Part shown: in pieces, positions 1 through 9,630 of the stretch | Numbering within the stretch: the stretch's first letter is position 1 | How the letters are laid out: each line of letters begins with the position of its first letter | Source: Geminicoccaceae bacterium | GTDB taxonomy: Bacteria > Pseudomonadota > Alphaproteobacteria > Geminicoccales > Geminicoccaceae | Direction: 5' to 3' | Length of the DNA stretch: 64,000 bases | Assembly: GCA_028279345.1 (NCBI GenBank) | Contig: JANQNY010000009.1 | Span: 96,047 to 160,046, forward strand | The notes under the pieces: generated by a model | The model's database searches: none | What the model saw: the letters and a program-made list of their open reading frames with translations, nothing else | What the model was told of the DNA's origin: nothing | Made by a program: the position numbers and the translations under genes

Positions 1-1924
1 TGGGGTAGGGGACCCCTTCCAGGGCCGGCACCTCGGCACGCAGCTCCGCGACCTGTGCCTCCGTCAGGATGAAGGCCTCTTGCCTCGTCAACGCTTGACG
101 GATCGAGGCTTCGAAGGCTTGGCCGGTGAGGGGCTCGTCGCGCGCGACCAACGCCACGCCGACGGCCTCGCGGACGGTGGCCCCCAGCTGCTCGGCCGGC
201 AACTCCCGACCGAGAACGCGATCGAGCGCATCGGCGGGCAGGCCGTTCGCAGCAAGCGTCGCCCGGGCTGTCTCATCGATGACGAGCACGGTTTCCGGAG
301 CGCTGGTGTCCACGGGTTCTGTGGCCTCGCCTTCTCCTTCCGCCGCGCCGTTCGGATCGGCGTCCTCGATGGGCGCATCCGTCGCGGTAACCTCGCTGTC
401 GGTCGCCTCGGGCGCAGCTACGGGCACTGCAAAACCCAAGGCGAAGCCCGAGAGCTCTTCGGTGTCAGCAACACGCTGAGCCGCGAGAAGCGCCTCCAGG
501 TCGCGATGCATCCGTCTGGCCAGCCGCTCGCGATCCGCAGCTGGAGCGACATCGAACGCAGCACTGAGTGACGGCTCACCGGGCGGCAGCGCGGCAACGA
601 GGCGGTCCTTGCTCGGTTCGTCCAAGGCCCAGTTCACGACGGGGCTCATCCGTCTTGCCACGTTGCGGATACGCGCTCGGCTGCACGCGTCGAGCGCGCT
701 GTCCCCGACGGCCGCGTCCACCGCGGCAATCAGCGCTTCACGCGTCGCGAAGCTCATGCCCGCGAGCGCTTCGACGGCGGCTGCGCGCGCATCGCTCGCT
801 TCGAGCCGCTCGACCGCCTGATCGGTGAGCTCGTAGTAGAGCCAGCCGGTCGGCTGTCGGCACTCGGCGAGTTCGGTTGGGGGCGACGGCTGGGCAGGGA
901 AGTCGCGCAGCAGCGGGATGACCACGGACGCTGGCCCGGCGAGCCGGCGCACGCGCTCGCCTGCCACCCGGCCGCCGTCATCTGTTAGGACCCACGCTGT
1001 GAACCGCGCTCCGGCGAGCGTCGGGATCGCTTCCGGGACGGCCGCATCGAGACGGGCGAAATGCTCGAGCGCGTCGCGGAGCGCGCTGGCGAGGCCGCCG
1101 GTCGGCGCGCGGATCGGAAAGCGGCGGCAGAACGCGTCGTAGGCGGCGCGGAGGTCGTCGCGTGGGCCGCCGATGAGGGCTTCGAGCAGTGCCCGCATCG
1201 CCGCCTCGTCGAGCCCGGCCGGCCCGCGCTGCCCCGTCTGTCCGGCAAGGATTGCTGCCGCCGAGGCGCAGGCGTTGGCCGGGCCCAGCGGCCCTACGGA
1301 CCCGCCGGCGTCGACATACTCGTCGAACAGCCGGAGCACCATCGGCGCGGGTCCGGCGAAACGCAGAACGCGAAGATTGTGGTCACCAGCCACCTGCCCT
1401 GCACGCAGGAACGCCTCAAAGCCGGCGTCCGAGACGAGTGCCGGCCACGTCGGATAGAGGCCTACGGTCGGCCGGCCCTCGCTGTCGAACGCCAGAGCGT
1501 TGTAGTGGCGCGCCGCGCCGAGCACGGTCGGTAGACGCTCGTCACCGGCAGCTACATCGACTGTTGCGACGGTGCACAGGAGCCCTACCGCATTGGTCGT
1601 CACCGGGCCCACCCGACCGTCAGCAAGATCGCCGGCGCGGGGAGCTGCGCGGATCGCCGTTCGGATGTCCTCTAGAGCCTCCGTCGGCATCTCCGCCAGG
1701 ATTCGGTCGTCCAGCCGGAAGAACGAGCGCGTACCGCCTTGCACCTCCCGGACCTCGCGACGCCTGTCGTCTGGTGGAAGCGCAGCAAAGGGCGCACGGA
1801 GATCCGGAGGCGTGAAGGCGCATACGGCGTCAATCGGCGAGGGCTGGGCGTCGGCACGCGCGATCGGCCACGCGCCCGCGATCAGGGCTATCAGCAAAAG
1901 GAGGAGGAACTGGTTCGATCTCAC
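1..1924 (-). CDS. Secreted protein of unknown function, C terminus beyond the window
   Basis: The minus-strand frame is open without a stop from a GTG at 1924 to the window edge, giving at least 641 residues. It begins 5 bases after the stop of the AAA+ ATPase gene, so it is probably the next gene of the contractile-injection operon. The N terminus (VRSNQFLLLLLIALIAGAWP, then an Ala-rich stretch ending near ARADA) looks like a cleavable signal peptide, which points to export, unlike the cytoplasmic assembly proteins upstream. Around residues 500-540 there is an acidic Glu/Asp/Ala-rich linker. I recognise no domain. In the Afp system the gene after the ATPase encodes a tail terminator, but the signal peptide and length argue against that here. 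Confidence 0.72.
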   Translation of the reverse strand, partial: MRSNQFLLLLLIALIAGAWPIARADAQPSPIDAVCAFTPPDLRAPFAALPPDDRRREVREVQGGTRSFFRLDDRILAEMPTEALEDIRTAIRAAPRAGDLADGRVGPVTTNAVGLLCTVATVDVAAGDERLPTVLGAARHYNALAFDSEGRPTVGLYPTWPALVSDAGFEAFLRAGQVAGDHNLRVLRFAGPAPMVLRLFDEYVDAGGSVGPLGPANACASAAAILAGQTGQRGPAGLDEAAMRALLEALIGGPRDDLRAAYDAFCRRFPIRAPTGGLASALRDALEHFARLDAAVPEAIPTLAGARFTAWVLTDDGGRVAGERVRRLAGPASVVIPLLRDFPAQPSPPTELAECRQPTGWLYYELTDQAVERLEASDARAAAVEALAGMSFATREALIAAVDAAVGDSALDACSRARIRNVARRMSPVVNWALDEPSKDRLVAALPPGEPSLSAAFDVAPAADRERLARRMHRDLEALLAAQRVADTEELSGFALGFAVPVAAPEATDSEVTATDAPIEDADPNGAAEGEGEATEPVDTSAPETVLVIDETARATLAANGLPADALDRVLGRELPAEQLGATVREAVGVALVARDEPLTGQAFEASIRQALTRQEAFILTEAQVAELRAEVPALEGVPYP

Positions 1925-1929
1925 CAACC

Positions 1930-3321
1930 TCACAGCGTTCGGCCCTGCTTGCGCATCTCCTTGGCGACGCCCGCCATCAGGTCCGTCGCAGCGATCAGCT
2001 CACGACCGTCGTTGAGCGCGGCGATGGCGGCATGCCGCACGACGTTGATCACCCCGCCGCCGGCGAGCTCGACTTGCTCGGCAAGCTCCTCGAGGCGTAC
2101 GTCCCCGCCGAGGCGGACCTTGTCGCCGAGCGCGCCACGCCAGAGGCTGAGCCGTTGCTCGGCGTCGGGCATCGGAAAGTGGACCAGCGACTGAAACCGC
2201 CGAGCGAACGCGTCGTCGATGTTGCTCTTGAGGTTCGTCGCCAGGATCACGACGCCCGGCAGATCCTCGACCCGCTGCAGAAGGTAGGCGATCTCCTGGT
2301 TGGCGAAGCGGTCGTTGGAGCTCTGCGTTTGGGTTCGTTTGCCGAAGAGCGCGTCCGCCTCGTCAAAGAACAAGAGCCAGTCGCGATGCGCCGCTCGGTC
2401 GAAGACGCGGCCGAGGTTCTTCTCGGTCTCGCCGATGTACTTCGACACGATCAGCGAGAGGTCGACGCGGTAGACGTCAAGGCCGAGCTCTTGACCCAGC
2501 AAGGCTGCCGTCAGCGTCTTGCCGGTGCCAGGAGGGCCGTAGAACAGACACCGATAGCCGGGCTTGAGTGCGCGCCCCAGACCCCAGCCGTCGAGAATCC
2601 GGCGCTCGTGTCGAACCCAGGCCTTGATGTGCTCGAGCTCGGCCGCCGTCTCGGGTGGCACCACGAGGTCGCGCCAGGAGAGCCGCGTGGTGAGCAGCTT
2701 CGCCGGGAAGTCGGGGCTGAAATTGGGCTTGCGGCGGAGGCCCGTGGCGAGCCGCTCAACCGAATCGGCGGGCACGGTGAGTGCACCGCCGAGCTCGGGC
2801 TCGTAGGCGCCCACGGCCTCCAGCCGCACGAGATCCTCACTGGCGAACGGGTGCTCTGGGCGGAACATTGAGAGAGTGGCGACCCGCGCATCGAGATCGC
2901 CGCCGGCTGCGACAAAGGCCGCTGTCTCGCCGGTCGGCAGGAAACCCTTGTGATTGCCGCCACGCCAGCCGCCGAACTCGCTGAAATCGCGGCCCAGCCC
3001 CTTATTCTGCACGAACAGCACGTCGAGCAGTTCCGGACGGAGATGTGGAGCGAGTGCCAGAACGAGCACCAGCCGCTCCGTGGCATCGAGGCGGAGATCG
3101 GCGACCGTCCGCGCATAAGCGCTTCCAGCTTCTTGTAGTATGGGGGGCGGTGGCAGTTCCGCCGGCTCATCGGCGAAGTGTGCGTGGAGCCTGACCTCCA
3201 GAGCACGCGTCAACCAGGCAAGCTCCCTGTCGAGCTCGGCGGTGTGCGTGCGTGTGCTCGCCGAGCCGCCCTGGCGTGCCGCTCCGGCCCGTTCGCGTTC
3301 GCGGCGCACGGTCACCGCCAC
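1930..3321 (-). CDS. AAA+ ATPase of the contractile injection system (Afp15-like)
   Basis: A 463-residue AAA+ ATPase. Walker A is GPPGTGKT (residues 262-269), Walker B is LLFFDEAD (316-323), sensor 1 is ATN (361-363) and an arginine-finger-like ARRF follows (373-376). The N-terminal 220 residues carry the less conserved region typical of eCIS ATPases, which are needed for particle assembly rather than for contraction. The GTG start lies inside the end of the tape-measure gene (overlap 3312-3321), so translation is probably coupled. Its place directly after the tape-measure gene matches Afp/PVC-type loci. A general AAA+ chaperone would have the same motifs, so the assignment rests on the neighbours. 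Confidence 0.9.
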   Translation of the reverse strand: MAVTVRRERERAGAARQGGSASTRTHTAELDRELAWLTRALEVRLHAHFADEPAELPPPPILQEAGSAYARTVADLRLDATERLVLVLALAPHLRPELLDVLFVQNKGLGRDFSEFGGWRGGNHKGFLPTGETAAFVAAGGDLDARVATLSMFRPEHPFASEDLVRLEAVGAYEPELGGALTVPADSVERLATGLRRKPNFSPDFPAKLLTTRLSWRDLVVPPETAAELEHIKAWVRHERRILDGWGLGRALKPGYRCLFYGPPGTGKTLTAALLGQELGLDVYRVDLSLIVSKYIGETEKNLGRVFDRAAHRDWLLFFDEADALFGKRTQTQSSNDRFANQEIAYLLQRVEDLPGVVILATNLKSNIDDAFARRFQSLVHFPMPDAEQRLSLWRGALGDKVRLGGDVRLEELAEQVELAGGGVINVVRHAAIAALNDGRELIAATDLMAGVAKEMRKQGRTL

Positions 3322-6300
3322 TCCACGAACAGCGGCTTAGGCATCCAGCGGTGACCCACGACACCGTAGGACCAGGGCAAGCGGTCGAGGAGCATGTCAT
3401 AGGCGCGCGGCTCGACCGACAAGCGCCAGCCTTCGGCGCTTTCGCGCAGCACGCCCGGTCGCCGCAGGAACGCCTCACGCAGCCCAGCCACGGACGTCTG
3501 CCCGAGAGCGCCCCAGTTGGCGATCACTGCCTCCAGGAGGCCCTCCACCAGCGCACCGGCGGTGGGCGCAAGCTCCGCCGGCATCGGTGGCAGCTCCGGA
3601 GGTACACCGGCCAGCAGGGCCGCCACGCGGCTGCTGCCCGGACGCGGCTCGGCCAAGGGCGCACCCCAGACGGCCAGCTCCACGAGCGCACGCGCAACGG
3701 ACCGGGCCGATCCTTCGGCAAGCACGCCCTCGACCATGAGCCCATCGCGCTCGAACAAGCGCGGTAGGTAGGGGGCCAACAGGACGGCACCGGCGTCGTC
3801 CGTGGTCCAGGCTTCCGCGTCGGTGGCAGCACTCGCGGCAGGCGCCCGGCCGACGGCCAAGCGCGCCAGCGAAACCGCGAGCGCCTCCCCCTCTGGATCG
3901 GTTGTTGCCCTACGCTCGAGCGCAGAACGGAGCTCGCCCGCGACGATCGCCGGCCGGACCCCACGGCGCTCGGCCAGCACCTCGACCGCGCGCGCCACGA
4001 AGTCGCCCGGGTCGACGCGCTGTTCGGCAGCCGCGGTCTCGAGGACCACCGCCCAGAGCAGCTCGCGCGTGTCAGCAACGCGGTTCATCAGCGCTCCCGC
4101 CAAGCGCTCGGTCGCCGCTGCCAGCGCGCCTGCCGTTTCCGGCTGGAGGGCAGCCAGCAGCCGCGCCCGTGCGTCGTTGTCCAACAGGCGTCCCAGGCGG
4201 CTCGCCGACTGCTTGGTGTGCGCGCGAACGAGCGACGCCGCGAGCAGCGGCCGCGTTGTCAGGACGGCTCGCGCGAGAATGGCCGCCTCCGGGGTCGCCG
4301 GACTGCCCGCCAGGAATACCTCCAGCCGCCCCAGGGACGGCCGCAGCTTTGGCGCCTGGAGGTCGAGCGGCGCGTCGTCCGCGACGGCAGCGAGAACGGC
4401 GGCAAAGCGCTGCGTCGCGTCCGGCGCCGCTTCGCCGGCAACCAGCGTGCGCTCCAGCTCCTCGACGTCACCGGCGCTGGTTGCCGCCAGGATGTCGACG
4501 ACGGCTCCGCGGATCTCTCTCGCCGTTCGGCCGACCGTCAGCGCCGCGACCGGGGGCGTGCCATTGGTGAGACCCGCCTTGAGTTGGCCGAGCAGGCTGG
4601 GCAGCGAGCGCCGCATCGTGCCGGTCGCCGTGGCGAGCGCGCCTGGCGCCACACGTCCAGCGATGGCCTCGCCAAAGGCGGCGTAGGCGGCTAGGACAGC
4701 TCGCGCGGGGATGGCCGGTCGCGGCAGATGGAGCGGGCGGAGCCCGAGACGATCGGCGACCACGCCGGCCCAGTCCTGCCCTGCGCCCCGTGCACTCAAG
4801 ATGCCGATTGCGGTCTGCCAGAAGAGCGGTCGTGGCACGTCCGCGCCGCCCGCAAGACCGGTCTCCAGCGAAGCCAGGTCCGCCGGCGAAGCGCGCAACG
4901 CCAACGCCAACGCCGCAAGCTCGCGCTCGTCGAGCGCCATAACCACGCGCCGCACGGCTGCTTGATCGTCCATCGCGCGAAGACGCGCTGCGACAAGCTC
5001 AGGTTGCTGTCGCGCCGCGGCAGCCAAGACCGCTCCAGGCTCCGCCTCGAGCGCCCGCTCGATCGCCCGATGGGCCAGCCGTTCGACGTCAGGGATCTCG
5101 AGGTCGAGGCCCAGCATTGCCGCCAGTTCCGACCTTGCGTCCGGCGCTGCGGCCAACAGGAGCACGGCCGTTCGTTGCGGCTTGGACGAGAGCTCGTTGC
5201 GGAGAAATCCCACAGCCGCCGAATGAAGCCTGTCATGAAGTGGCGGGCCACCTGCGCGCGCGCTCGTTCCGGTAAGCATCGTCTGGCCGGCGAGCATCGC
5301 CTGGGCCAGCTTGTAGCCCTGCAGCCAAAGCGGCTCCTCCTGTGCTCGCGACCACGTCTCGAGCTGCGGCGACCGGCCTGCCAACAGCTGATCGATCGCC
5401 CTGGTCGCCGCTTGCTCGGGCGCCACCCCCTCGACGACCGCAAGTCTCGCTCGCTCGATGTCGAAGTCGATACGGGCGGCCTCCGCGAGCGCTGCAATGA
5501 GCTCGGGCAGGTCATCGACGGCCATCACGGTAACGACCGTCGCGGCATCCAGCTGCCCCGTGCGGAGAGCGGCCAGCAGCGAGTGCGCCACTGCGGGTGA
5601 CAGCCCGCGCGCGCGTCGCGGCGGCGTCGGCGTTTCGGCTCGTTCCCTCGCTGCCGAGGACGGGGTTTCCCGGGCAGCGTCTAGCGCCTCTTCCGCGTGC
5701 GCGCTCCCTGTCCCAATGCCAACGACGCCGCCCGCATCCGCCGTGCCGAGGGCATCCGTCGCCGGCGTGGTAGCCGCTGCGGCACGCTCCAGGTCGATCA
5801 CCTCACCCGCAGCCAGCCGTGCGAGCACATTGCGGAGAAAGGGTTCCGGGTCGCCGAGCGAAGCAAGCCGTCGCCGGAGTGCCGCGGTGAGTTCGGGCAC
5901 TGGACCACCCGAGGCCGCCGCCATCGCCGTCACCTGGTGCACCAGCTCGTCCGGTGACCGTGCTGAGCGAAGGGGCGATGCTGTAGCCGAGGCACCTTGG
6001 CGTGGCGGCAGCGCCGCTTCGTCGGCGGCGAGGGCCTCGGGCGCCGAGCGTTGCACCATGCCAAGCGCTGCGGCGATCAGCTCGCGCAACCGGGTGCGAT
6101 CCGCTTCGCTCACGCCATGAGCCGAGATCGACCCGAGGTCGACCTCGACCGTCTCGACGTTCCGAGCGCGATCGCCGCGCGCGACGTCGTCGAGCGCTTG
6201 CTCAACGGCCGGGAGCAGGCCCTCGATCAGATCGCGTCCGACGTCTTCCGCAGGGCGGCCGAGCGGTTCGATCGACGTGAACTGCAGCGCGAAGGTCAGC

Positions 6301-6347
6301 TCTTCGACCAGGTGTCGCGTGCCGATCGTGGTTGCGACGCGGCTCAC
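3312..6347 (-). CDS. Contractile injection system tape measure protein
   Basis: A 1011-residue, Ala/Leu/Arg-rich helical protein. The N terminus (ATTIGTRHLVEELTFALQFT, then a segment on paired Asp-rich strands and a VEVDLGSIS motif near residue 65) resembles the CIS_TMP family, which sets tube length in extracellular contractile particles. The C-terminal 100 residues (WMPKPLFVEW at the very end) also read like the family's end. The gene starts with GTG overlapping the stop of the baseplate gene (GTGA at 6344-6347) and its own end overlaps the ATPase start. Many internal repeats of Ala-rich helices are visible. The assignment is by remembered family pattern plus order. Confidence 0.85.
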   Translation of the reverse strand: MSRVATTIGTRHLVEELTFALQFTSIEPLGRPAEDVGRDLIEGLLPAVEQALDDVARGDRARNVETVEVDLGSISAHGVSEADRTRLRELIAAALGMVQRSAPEALAADEAALPPRQGASATASPLRSARSPDELVHQVTAMAAASGGPVPELTAALRRRLASLGDPEPFLRNVLARLAAGEVIDLERAAAATTPATDALGTADAGGVVGIGTGSAHAEEALDAARETPSSAARERAETPTPPRRARGLSPAVAHSLLAALRTGQLDAATVVTVMAVDDLPELIAALAEAARIDFDIERARLAVVEGVAPEQAATRAIDQLLAGRSPQLETWSRAQEEPLWLQGYKLAQAMLAGQTMLTGTSARAGGPPLHDRLHSAAVGFLRNELSSKPQRTAVLLLAAAPDARSELAAMLGLDLEIPDVERLAHRAIERALEAEPGAVLAAAARQQPELVAARLRAMDDQAAVRRVVMALDERELAALALALRASPADLASLETGLAGGADVPRPLFWQTAIGILSARGAGQDWAGVVADRLGLRPLHLPRPAIPARAVLAAYAAFGEAIAGRVAPGALATATGTMRRSLPSLLGQLKAGLTNGTPPVAALTVGRTAREIRGAVVDILAATSAGDVEELERTLVAGEAAPDATQRFAAVLAAVADDAPLDLQAPKLRPSLGRLEVFLAGSPATPEAAILARAVLTTRPLLAASLVRAHTKQSASRLGRLLDNDARARLLAALQPETAGALAAATERLAGALMNRVADTRELLWAVVLETAAAEQRVDPGDFVARAVEVLAERRGVRPAIVAGELRSALERRATTDPEGEALAVSLARLAVGRAPAASAATDAEAWTTDDAGAVLLAPYLPRLFERDGLMVEGVLAEGSARSVARALVELAVWGAPLAEPRPGSSRVAALLAGVPPELPPMPAELAPTAGALVEGLLEAVIANWGALGQTSVAGLREAFLRRPGVLRESAEGWRLSVEPRAYDMLLDRLPWSYGVVGHRWMPKPLFVEWR

Positions 6348-8812
6348 GAGATGAGATCCGGACCGAGGCCGAGGAGGCGCTGGACGTCTCGGGCACGCGC
6401 GTCAAGCTCCGCGGCCGCGTCGTCCTCCAGCTCCGTCGCCGCGAGATAGGCGGCGAGCGCATCCCGCCAGACGGCGTGGCAGATCTCGAAGTCGAGGAGG
6501 TTCTCGATGTCGTCGAACCAGACGCATCGAGCGAGGACGTGCGCCGGGCAATTCAGACGAACGGTCTCGGCGACGAGCTGGCGAAAGTCCGATCGCGCCA
6601 GCCGTGGCGTCCATCCCGGCATGACGACCGTGAGCTGGAGCGCGCTTGCCGCGAGCGTCGACAGGTCGCGCGTCTCTGGTTGGCGTGCGCGCAAGAGGAT
6701 GTGCTCGACAACGTGCAAACCCTCGCTCGCGCGCGACAACGCGACAAGCGCGCGGCGCAGGCGGTTGGCGGCCCGGATCCCTGCATCGCGCCCCGCGAAC
6801 ACCCCGAGCACCGCCCAGGAACGCATGCCTTCGTCCAGTTCATCGGGACCAAGCTCGAGGAAGAGCTGCCAACCGCCACCCAGCTGAGCCAAACGGAAGC
6901 GCGCGATGTCGATACCTGAGACCAGCATCCGTGGATCGAGTGCGCCAGCGGGAAGCAGGCCGACCTCGCGCACCGATGCCACGAGGTCTGCAAGGCTCTC
7001 GCCGGCGCCGTCTTCGGTGAGCTGGACCAGGGCGTCGAAGGTCCTTGCGATCGCAGCCGTCTCGCGCTCCAGCCCGGCCAAGCCGTCGCCGGGTTCGCCC
7101 GGTTCCAGGTCGTGCTCGGCGAGCACGAGGCCCAGCCACTGCCAAGGCGCCGCCGCATGCACGTCCAGCAGTCGAGCGATGCGCCGCGCGAAGCCACCGA
7201 CGCCGTGGGCCCGTGGCGGATCCTCCGCGGGCTCCGCCAAGGCTAGATCCGCAGCCCCACCGCGGTCGCGGGTCATCATCTCGATGTCCAGGAGAAAACC
7301 CTCGCGCCTCGCGACCACTGCGGCCGACCGCTCGCCGGGGCTGCAGTAGAGGTCGAAGGTGGTGAGGGAATTCTGAGAGAACTGCTCACCATAGAGCGCT
7401 AGAAGATAGTCAAGAACGCGCCCACGCCGCTCGACCACGTCATCGCGGGCAAACACCGCCGCGGCCATACCCGCCGCGCTACAGAGGTCCCGCTCCGTTG
7501 CCGGCAGCAGCTCGCCTAGTTCGCCGGCCGATGCATAGCTGCGCGTGGTCCCGGCGGCGGCAAACAGGCGGCGCACGTCGGCGAGCTGAGCCAGCGTGTC
7601 GGCGAGGGGCTGCTCGGCAAGCAGCAGGAAGCCCCGCAACTGGCGGGCACGTTCTCGAGCGGCCCGGCCAGCAGACCGTGGGAGCCCCTCTCGATCAACG
7701 CCGTAGGCCGTGGGCAGGTGGTGCTGAACGAGCGTGTAGGCGGCGACGTCGCGGTACCCAGCCGCGGGGGTTGCGCGGACCGTCGCCGCGTCCTGGACGA
7801 GGCGCATCGCGCGCGCGCGTTCTACCGCAATCCGTCGTCGGTGTCCTGCCACGCGCGCGTCGTCGACATCGAGCCGCCGGCCGCGGCTTGTGAGTACGAT
7901 GCGGTCGCCCGCCGTGCCGCTGCCCGCGTCGCACAAGCTGAGAACGACCGGTCGCGTGTCGCCGTCGTTTGCAGGAGCATCGATGGGCTCGACAGCCAGA
8001 TGCCTTACGACCCTGACGCCCTCGACCTCGCCCACGGCGCGAAAGAACGACTGCGGCGCGCGCGTGCCCAGGTCGATCGGTCGGATGGCAGGTGCGCCCC
8101 TTGCCAGGCGCCGGCTGGAGTAGACACCGGACCGACCAAGTGGCCCCTCAAAGACCTCGTCGAGCGGTCTCTCCGTGCGACGCAGCTCGTCGAACGGCAC
8201 GGCCCGGGGGCCTGCATGGAGTAGCCCGGCACAGCGCTCATAGACGTCCGCGACGATACGCTCGGGCGAACGCTGGCGGTCGACCTCGAGCGCAACGTGG
8301 AGGCGGCAACGGACCGTCCTCGCGAATTCGACGCGGTCAGCGTCCTCGCCGGTATTGCGGATTGCCTGAAAGGCGCTGCGGGCGCGGGCGAGAAGTGCAC
8401 CACCCGGCTCGACCGCGAGTTCCTCGCGCGGTGACAGATAGATGTCGATGAGACCGGTCGGCTCGCTGCGCCGCCCTGTGACGGGTCTCACCCACACGTC
8501 GTCGACCTCCGGCAGTGCATCGAGCAGGGCTGCGCGGATGTCGTCCGCCGTTGCCGGCCGGCAGGGGAGCGCTCGCTCCGGACGAAGGAGGCCCAACGCG
8601 GCGAGATCCAGACCGTCCGGACCAGCAAGCAAATCCGCGATCGGGAAGTCCAGCCGATAGCCGATGTCCGTCAGGCCATAGACCAGGGCTTCCAGCAGCG
8701 TCACGCCCGGGTCGTGCAGATTGTAGTCGGTCCAGAGTTCGCCGGAGAGGTCCTGCAGATGCGTGAGGCCGCGATTGCGGAGCGCCTGGAACTCCAGGCT
8801 GGACTCGGTCAT
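6344..8812 (-). CDS. eCIS baseplate wedge protein (Afp12-like)
   Basis: An 822-residue protein starting at ATG 8812. Its N terminus contains WTDYNLHDPGVTLLEALVYG (about residues 31-50) followed by LTDIGYR, a hallmark of the large Afp12/gp7-like baseplate proteins of contractile injection systems. Near the C terminus, EGLHVVEHILLRAR and LTVVMPGWTPR are again typical of that family. I chose the start because an in-frame extension to 9061 is Arg/Pro-rich shadow sequence over the upstream gene. The start codon overlaps the stop of the upstream gene (8809-8812), and the end overlaps the tape-measure start. It should form part of the baseplate ring that joins the tube, sheath and fibres. Confidence 0.85.
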   Translation of the reverse strand: MTESSLEFQALRNRGLTHLQDLSGELWTDYNLHDPGVTLLEALVYGLTDIGYRLDFPIADLLAGPDGLDLAALGLLRPERALPCRPATADDIRAALLDALPEVDDVWVRPVTGRRSEPTGLIDIYLSPREELAVEPGGALLARARSAFQAIRNTGEDADRVEFARTVRCRLHVALEVDRQRSPERIVADVYERCAGLLHAGPRAVPFDELRRTERPLDEVFEGPLGRSGVYSSRRLARGAPAIRPIDLGTRAPQSFFRAVGEVEGVRVVRHLAVEPIDAPANDGDTRPVVLSLCDAGSGTAGDRIVLTSRGRRLDVDDARVAGHRRRIAVERARAMRLVQDAATVRATPAAGYRDVAAYTLVQHHLPTAYGVDREGLPRSAGRAARERARQLRGFLLLAEQPLADTLAQLADVRRLFAAAGTTRSYASAGELGELLPATERDLCSAAGMAAAVFARDDVVERRGRVLDYLLALYGEQFSQNSLTTFDLYCSPGERSAAVVARREGFLLDIEMMTRDRGGAADLALAEPAEDPPRAHGVGGFARRIARLLDVHAAAPWQWLGLVLAEHDLEPGEPGDGLAGLERETAAIARTFDALVQLTEDGAGESLADLVASVREVGLLPAGALDPRMLVSGIDIARFRLAQLGGGWQLFLELGPDELDEGMRSWAVLGVFAGRDAGIRAANRLRRALVALSRASEGLHVVEHILLRARQPETRDLSTLAASALQLTVVMPGWTPRLARSDFRQLVAETVRLNCPAHVLARCVWFDDIENLLDFEICHAVWRDALAAYLAATELEDDAAAELDARARDVQRLLGLGPDLIS

Positions 8813-9630
8813 CCCCGCAATCCTCGTCGCGCGGGATCTCCTGGACCGACGCCGGCCATCCGGGGGTCGTGCCACAGGCTCGCGATGTGCGCCTGCACGG
8901 TCTGCCCGCGCGGCAGCGGGCAGCGCGATCGGATCTCCAGGCGGTAGCTCCGCGGGTCCGTGGCGTGGGTTCGCCAGCGAAGCTGCAGTCGGTCGCCGCG
9001 GCGGCCGTAGCTGGCGTGCAGGGTGCGGATGGGCCGACCGTGGCCGAAGAGCCTCGTCCAAAGACCCGCCGGATTGAACGCGTTCATCGCGATGGCATGG
9101 AGCAGCGCATACCGGCCGCTCTTCTCGCCGCCGCTCACGCCGGCGAGCACCTCAAAGGCGTGGCAGCCGGTCACGAACTCGGTCAGTGCACGCCAGCCGC
9201 CCTGCGCGGCGGTTGCTGTGTCTACCTGTGGGACGGGCGGGTAGCCGGCCCTACCCCGTGCTCTCATGACCCCGTCGACGTCAAATTGAGCCTGGGGCGC
9301 TTCCTGGAGGACACCGACGCGGTCGCCGGCGATCGTCAGGCTGCTGGTGAGCTTGCCCTCAGCGTCGCCGGCCCTGCGGATCTGCAGCGCGTCGCCGTCC
9401 TTGTCGTAGGACACGCGCCAGAGCGGCTCGGTAAACACGCTTTGGTCGTAGAACGAGATGAGGTTGGGCTCGGAAAGGCTGGCGATACAGATGCCGTCTT
9501 CCGGCGTTTTCTTGATACCGTCGTCGACGCGATTGAAGGAGGAATCGATCAGGTCACGGAACTGATCCGCGGCCGGCAGGGCGCCGCCTTGAAAGTAGTT
9601 TGTAAGCGTCTTGCGACCGTGAACTGGCAT
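8809..9630 (-). CDS. Tail-fibre-like or baseplate-associated protein
   Basis: A 273-residue protein starting at ATG 9630, whose A is shared with the stop of the baseplate J gene (TGATG). The N terminus (LTNYFQGGALPAADQFRDLI, then DSSFNRVDDGI) resembles N-terminal segments of tail-fibre-like proteins in phages and contractile systems. The middle has short beta-type stretches and the C-terminal half contains WRTHATDPRSYRLEIRSRC. Sitting between two baseplate genes in a tight operon, it is probably a structural particle component such as a fibre, pin or adaptor. I recognise no catalytic motif. The exact family is not certain; homology to the Afp13 fibre is a guess from position. Confidence 0.65.
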   Translation of the reverse strand: MPVHGRKTLTNYFQGGALPAADQFRDLIDSSFNRVDDGIKKTPEDGICIASLSEPNLISFYDQSVFTEPLWRVSYDKDGDALQIRRAGDAEGKLTSSLTIAGDRVGVLQEAPQAQFDVDGVMRARGRAGYPPVPQVDTATAAQGGWRALTEFVTGCHAFEVLAGVSGGEKSGRYALLHAIAMNAFNPAGLWTRLFGHGRPIRTLHASYGRRGDRLQLRWRTHATDPRSYRLEIRSRCPLPRGQTVQAHIASLWHDPRMAGVGPGDPARRGLRG

